Source: Clostridium tyrobutyricum DSM 2637 = ATCC 25755 = JCM 11008 (GTDB taxonomy: Bacteria; Bacillota; Clostridia; Clostridiales; Clostridiaceae). Taken from it: a stretch of 64,000 nucleotides of DNA. The DNA is taken from NCBI RefSeq assembly GCF_000359585.1, contig NZ_APMH01000004.1, positions 93,358 to 157,357 of the forward strand. Reading direction: 5' to 3'. The notes below the pieces were generated by a model. It had not been told where the DNA came from. It saw only the letters and a program-made list of their open reading frames with translations, and ran no database searches. Shown here piece by piece: positions 62,046 to 64,000 of the stretch (its first letter is position 1; each line of letters starts with the position of its first letter). The position numbers were made by a program, and so were the translations under genes.

Positions 62046-63968
62046 TTATAGATCATTTATCCACAAGTTAAAACTTGAATCTGAAGGCATTCTCCAATCT
62101 CCTCTTGGAGACAGACTTACTGTACCTACTTTAGGACCATCTGGAATAGCAGATCTTTTAAATTGTTGGGTAAAAAATCTTCTTATAAATAGTTTTAGCC
62201 ATTTTTTTATAGTCTCTTTATCATAAGTGTCAACAAAAGCATATTGTGCTAAAAACAATAATTTTTTCGGTGAAAAACTATTTCTTGCAAAATAATAGAG
62301 AAAAAAGTCATGAAGTTCGTACGGTCCAACTATATCCTCGGTTTTTTGAGCTATCTTGCCATTATTGTCCTTGGGAAGCAATTCAGGACTTACAGGTGTA
62401 TCAAGTATGTCCATTAATATTGCTGATATATAATCAGATGACTCTTTCTGAGCTACATATCTTACCAAATATCTTACCAGAGTCTTTGGTACAGAACAAT
62501 TTACCCCATACATTGACATATGATCACCGTTATATGTACACCAACCAAGAGCCAGTTCGGAAAGATCACCTGTTCCTATGGAAAGTCCCCCCTCTTTATT
62601 TGCAATGTCCATAAGTATCTGCGTTCTTTCCCGTGCCTGAACATTTTCATAAGTTACATCATGTTTGGATTTATCATGTCCTATATCTTTAAAATGCTGC
62701 AAACATGCATCCACAATATTTATCTCTCTAAAATCCGTATGAAGTTTCTTACATAAATCCACCGCATTATTGTAAGTCCTATCTGTAGTTCCAAATCCAG
62801 GGAGTGTAACGGTTATTATGTCCTTCCTGGAAATACCAAGCATGTCAAATGTCTTCACGACAACCAGAAGTGCCAGTGTAGAGTCCAATCCTCCTGAAAT
62901 GCCTATGACAGCTTTTTTGAGTCCTGTATGTTCAATTCTTTTTGCCAGTGCTGCAGTTTGTATATTAAATATTTCCCTGCATCGTACTTCTCTCTGATTT
63001 TCATCTGAAGGTACAAATGGATACTTTGGAACTGTTCTGTCAAACTTTCCATACTCCAGATTTTTAAAATTAAATTCAATATACTGAGCCTTCCACGGCA
63101 CAATATGCATTCCATCCCTAAAACTTATATTTTTCAATCTCTGCATATTCAATCTTTCAATGTCAATAATAGATGTTAAAACTTCATTTTCTCTTTTAAA
63201 TCTGTTATTGTATTTTAAAAGATTGCCATTTTCAGAAATTATCATATCACCGCTAAATACCAGATCCGTAGATGATTCATACACACCAGATGAAGCATAT
63301 ATATAGGAAGACATGCACCTTGCACTTTGGGATTCTACTAAACTCTTTCTATAATCCGACTTGCTTACTATTTCATTTGATGCAGAAAGATTGCCGATAA
63401 TATTAGCACCTGCAAGGCTCAAATAACTGCTTGGTGGAACCACGCTCCACAGATCTTCACATATTTCAAACCCAAATTTAAAATCACCGCTGTTAAATAT
63501 AATATTTATTCCAAATGGTATGTTTTTTTGAAAATTTAAATCCACTCTTTCATCTACAATATTAATACCAGAAGTAAACCATCTTCTTTCATAAAATTCC
63601 TCATAATTAGGTATATAACTTTTAGGTACAATCCCCAATATTTTGCCGTCAAATATTATATAAGCACAGTTATACACACAGGAATTAAAAACAAGAGGTG
63701 ATCCAACTGCAATTAAAATATCCTTGTCTATAGAATATCTACATATATCTTCAAGTGCATTTTCAGATTTCTTCAAAAGCACTCCTTGCAAAAACAAATC
63801 TCCACAAGTATAGGAAGTTATGCATAATTCAGGAAAAACTACAAGTTTTGAATGTTCATCCAGGGATTTATCCACACAATATTTTATATTTTTCACATTA
63901 AACTCTATATCAGCCACATTGGTTACAGGACATGCAGCCGATATTCTCATGAAACCCATCGAGCACAT
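62046..63968 (-). CDS. nadE: glutamine-dependent NAD+ synthetase
   Basis: 640 residues: N-terminal nitrilase-type amidase (about 1-270) with Glu in VVFPELCITSYTCG, Lys in VPKSYIPNYEEFYE and Cys in GFEICEDLW, then the NAD synthetase domain with ISGGLDSTLALL (PP-loop) and GTGDLSELALGWCTYNGDHMSMYG. It amidates nicotinic acid adenine dinucleotide using glutamine ammonia. AAGGAGG lies eight bases before ATG 63968. Confidence 0.94.
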   Translation of the reverse strand: MCSMGFMRISAACPVTNVADIEFNVKNIKYCVDKSLDEHSKLVVFPELCITSYTCGDLFLQGVLLKKSENALEDICRYSIDKDILIAVGSPLVFNSCVYNCAYIIFDGKILGIVPKSYIPNYEEFYERRWFTSGINIVDERVDLNFQKNIPFGINIIFNSGDFKFGFEICEDLWSVVPPSSYLSLAGANIIGNLSASNEIVSKSDYRKSLVESQSARCMSSYIYASSGVYESSTDLVFSGDMIISENGNLLKYNNRFKRENEVLTSIIDIERLNMQRLKNISFRDGMHIVPWKAQYIEFNFKNLEYGKFDRTVPKYPFVPSDENQREVRCREIFNIQTAALAKRIEHTGLKKAVIGISGGLDSTLALLVVVKTFDMLGISRKDIITVTLPGFGTTDRTYNNAVDLCKKLHTDFREINIVDACLQHFKDIGHDKSKHDVTYENVQARERTQILMDIANKEGGLSIGTGDLSELALGWCTYNGDHMSMYGVNCSVPKTLVRYLVRYVAQKESSDYISAILMDILDTPVSPELLPKDNNGKIAQKTEDIVGPYELHDFFLYYFARNSFSPKKLLFLAQYAFVDTYDKETIKKWLKLFIRRFFTQQFKRSAIPDGPKVGTVSLSPRGDWRMPSDSSFNLWINDL

Positions 63969-64000
63969 AAAATTTCCTCCTTGTATAATGTGGTTATAAC

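Noticed and set aside
1..64000. tRNA, rRNA, CRISPR arrays, insertion sequences, phage genes
   Set aside because: No cloverleaf-like run, no spaced direct repeats, no transposase or integrase frames were seen.

Overview
This window is low-GC DNA from an anaerobic, spore-forming Firmicute, almost certainly Clostridium sensu stricto. The main clues are strong AGGAGG ribosome sites with frequent TTG starts, spore genes (gerW/ytfI, cotJA-cotJB-cotJC, a CotF-like coat protein), and a 4-hydroxybutyrate dehydrogenase and 4-hydroxybutyryl-CoA dehydratase that resemble those of C. kluyveri. I could not determine the species. I saw no rRNA, tRNA, CRISPR array, phage or complete insertion sequence.

1-18.6 kb, minus strand, is an inositol region. 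An eight-gene operon (iolD, iolE, a Gfo/Idh dehydrogenase, iolB, two transketolase half-genes, an MFS carrier, iolG-like) is followed leftwards by iolT, by iolG with a 4-hydroxybutyrate-dehydrogenase-type gene, by a decayed sugar-porter remnant, by a divergent 6-phosphofructokinase paralogue and by the cut start of abfD. iolI and an AraC-type regulator lie to the right of the operon. Five promoters share a 17-bp box (GCAAGAAATCTATAGAA and variants) at fixed distance from the -10 hexamer. I propose this box as the regulator's target. The usual later genes iolC, iolJ and iolA are absent from the window. The split transketolase, the semialdehyde-type dehydrogenase and the unusual PFK stand in their place, which suggests an alternative lower inositol pathway.

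18.8-24.6 kb holds a sigma-54 activator gene and a four-gene operon: acyl carrier protein, AMP-dependent acyl ligase, LuxE-like and LuxC-like proteins. Together these look like a luciferase-free acyl-reductase module. A textbook -24/-12 promoter precedes it, and a second one precedes abfD.

24.8-34 kb holds an RpiR-regulated unit (rpiR, rpiA, Gfo/Idh, LDH-family dehydrogenase), an M20 amidohydrolase, glycerate kinase, a small methyltransferase, methionine aminopeptidase and dihydroorotase.

34-47 kb carries a hypothetical gene paired with a radical SAM gene, sporulation genes, an operon ending in an LRAT-fold membrane-anchored protein, surE, mgtC, an addB without addA next to it, and a polysaccharide deacetylase.

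47-64 kb carries glnK-amt, a two-component system with an anchored unknown protein, aspartate 4-decarboxylase, a MarR-controlled heterodimeric ABC exporter, a stomatin/NfeD pair, a cation/proton antiporter behind a strong leader hairpin, and glutamine-dependent NAD synthetase.
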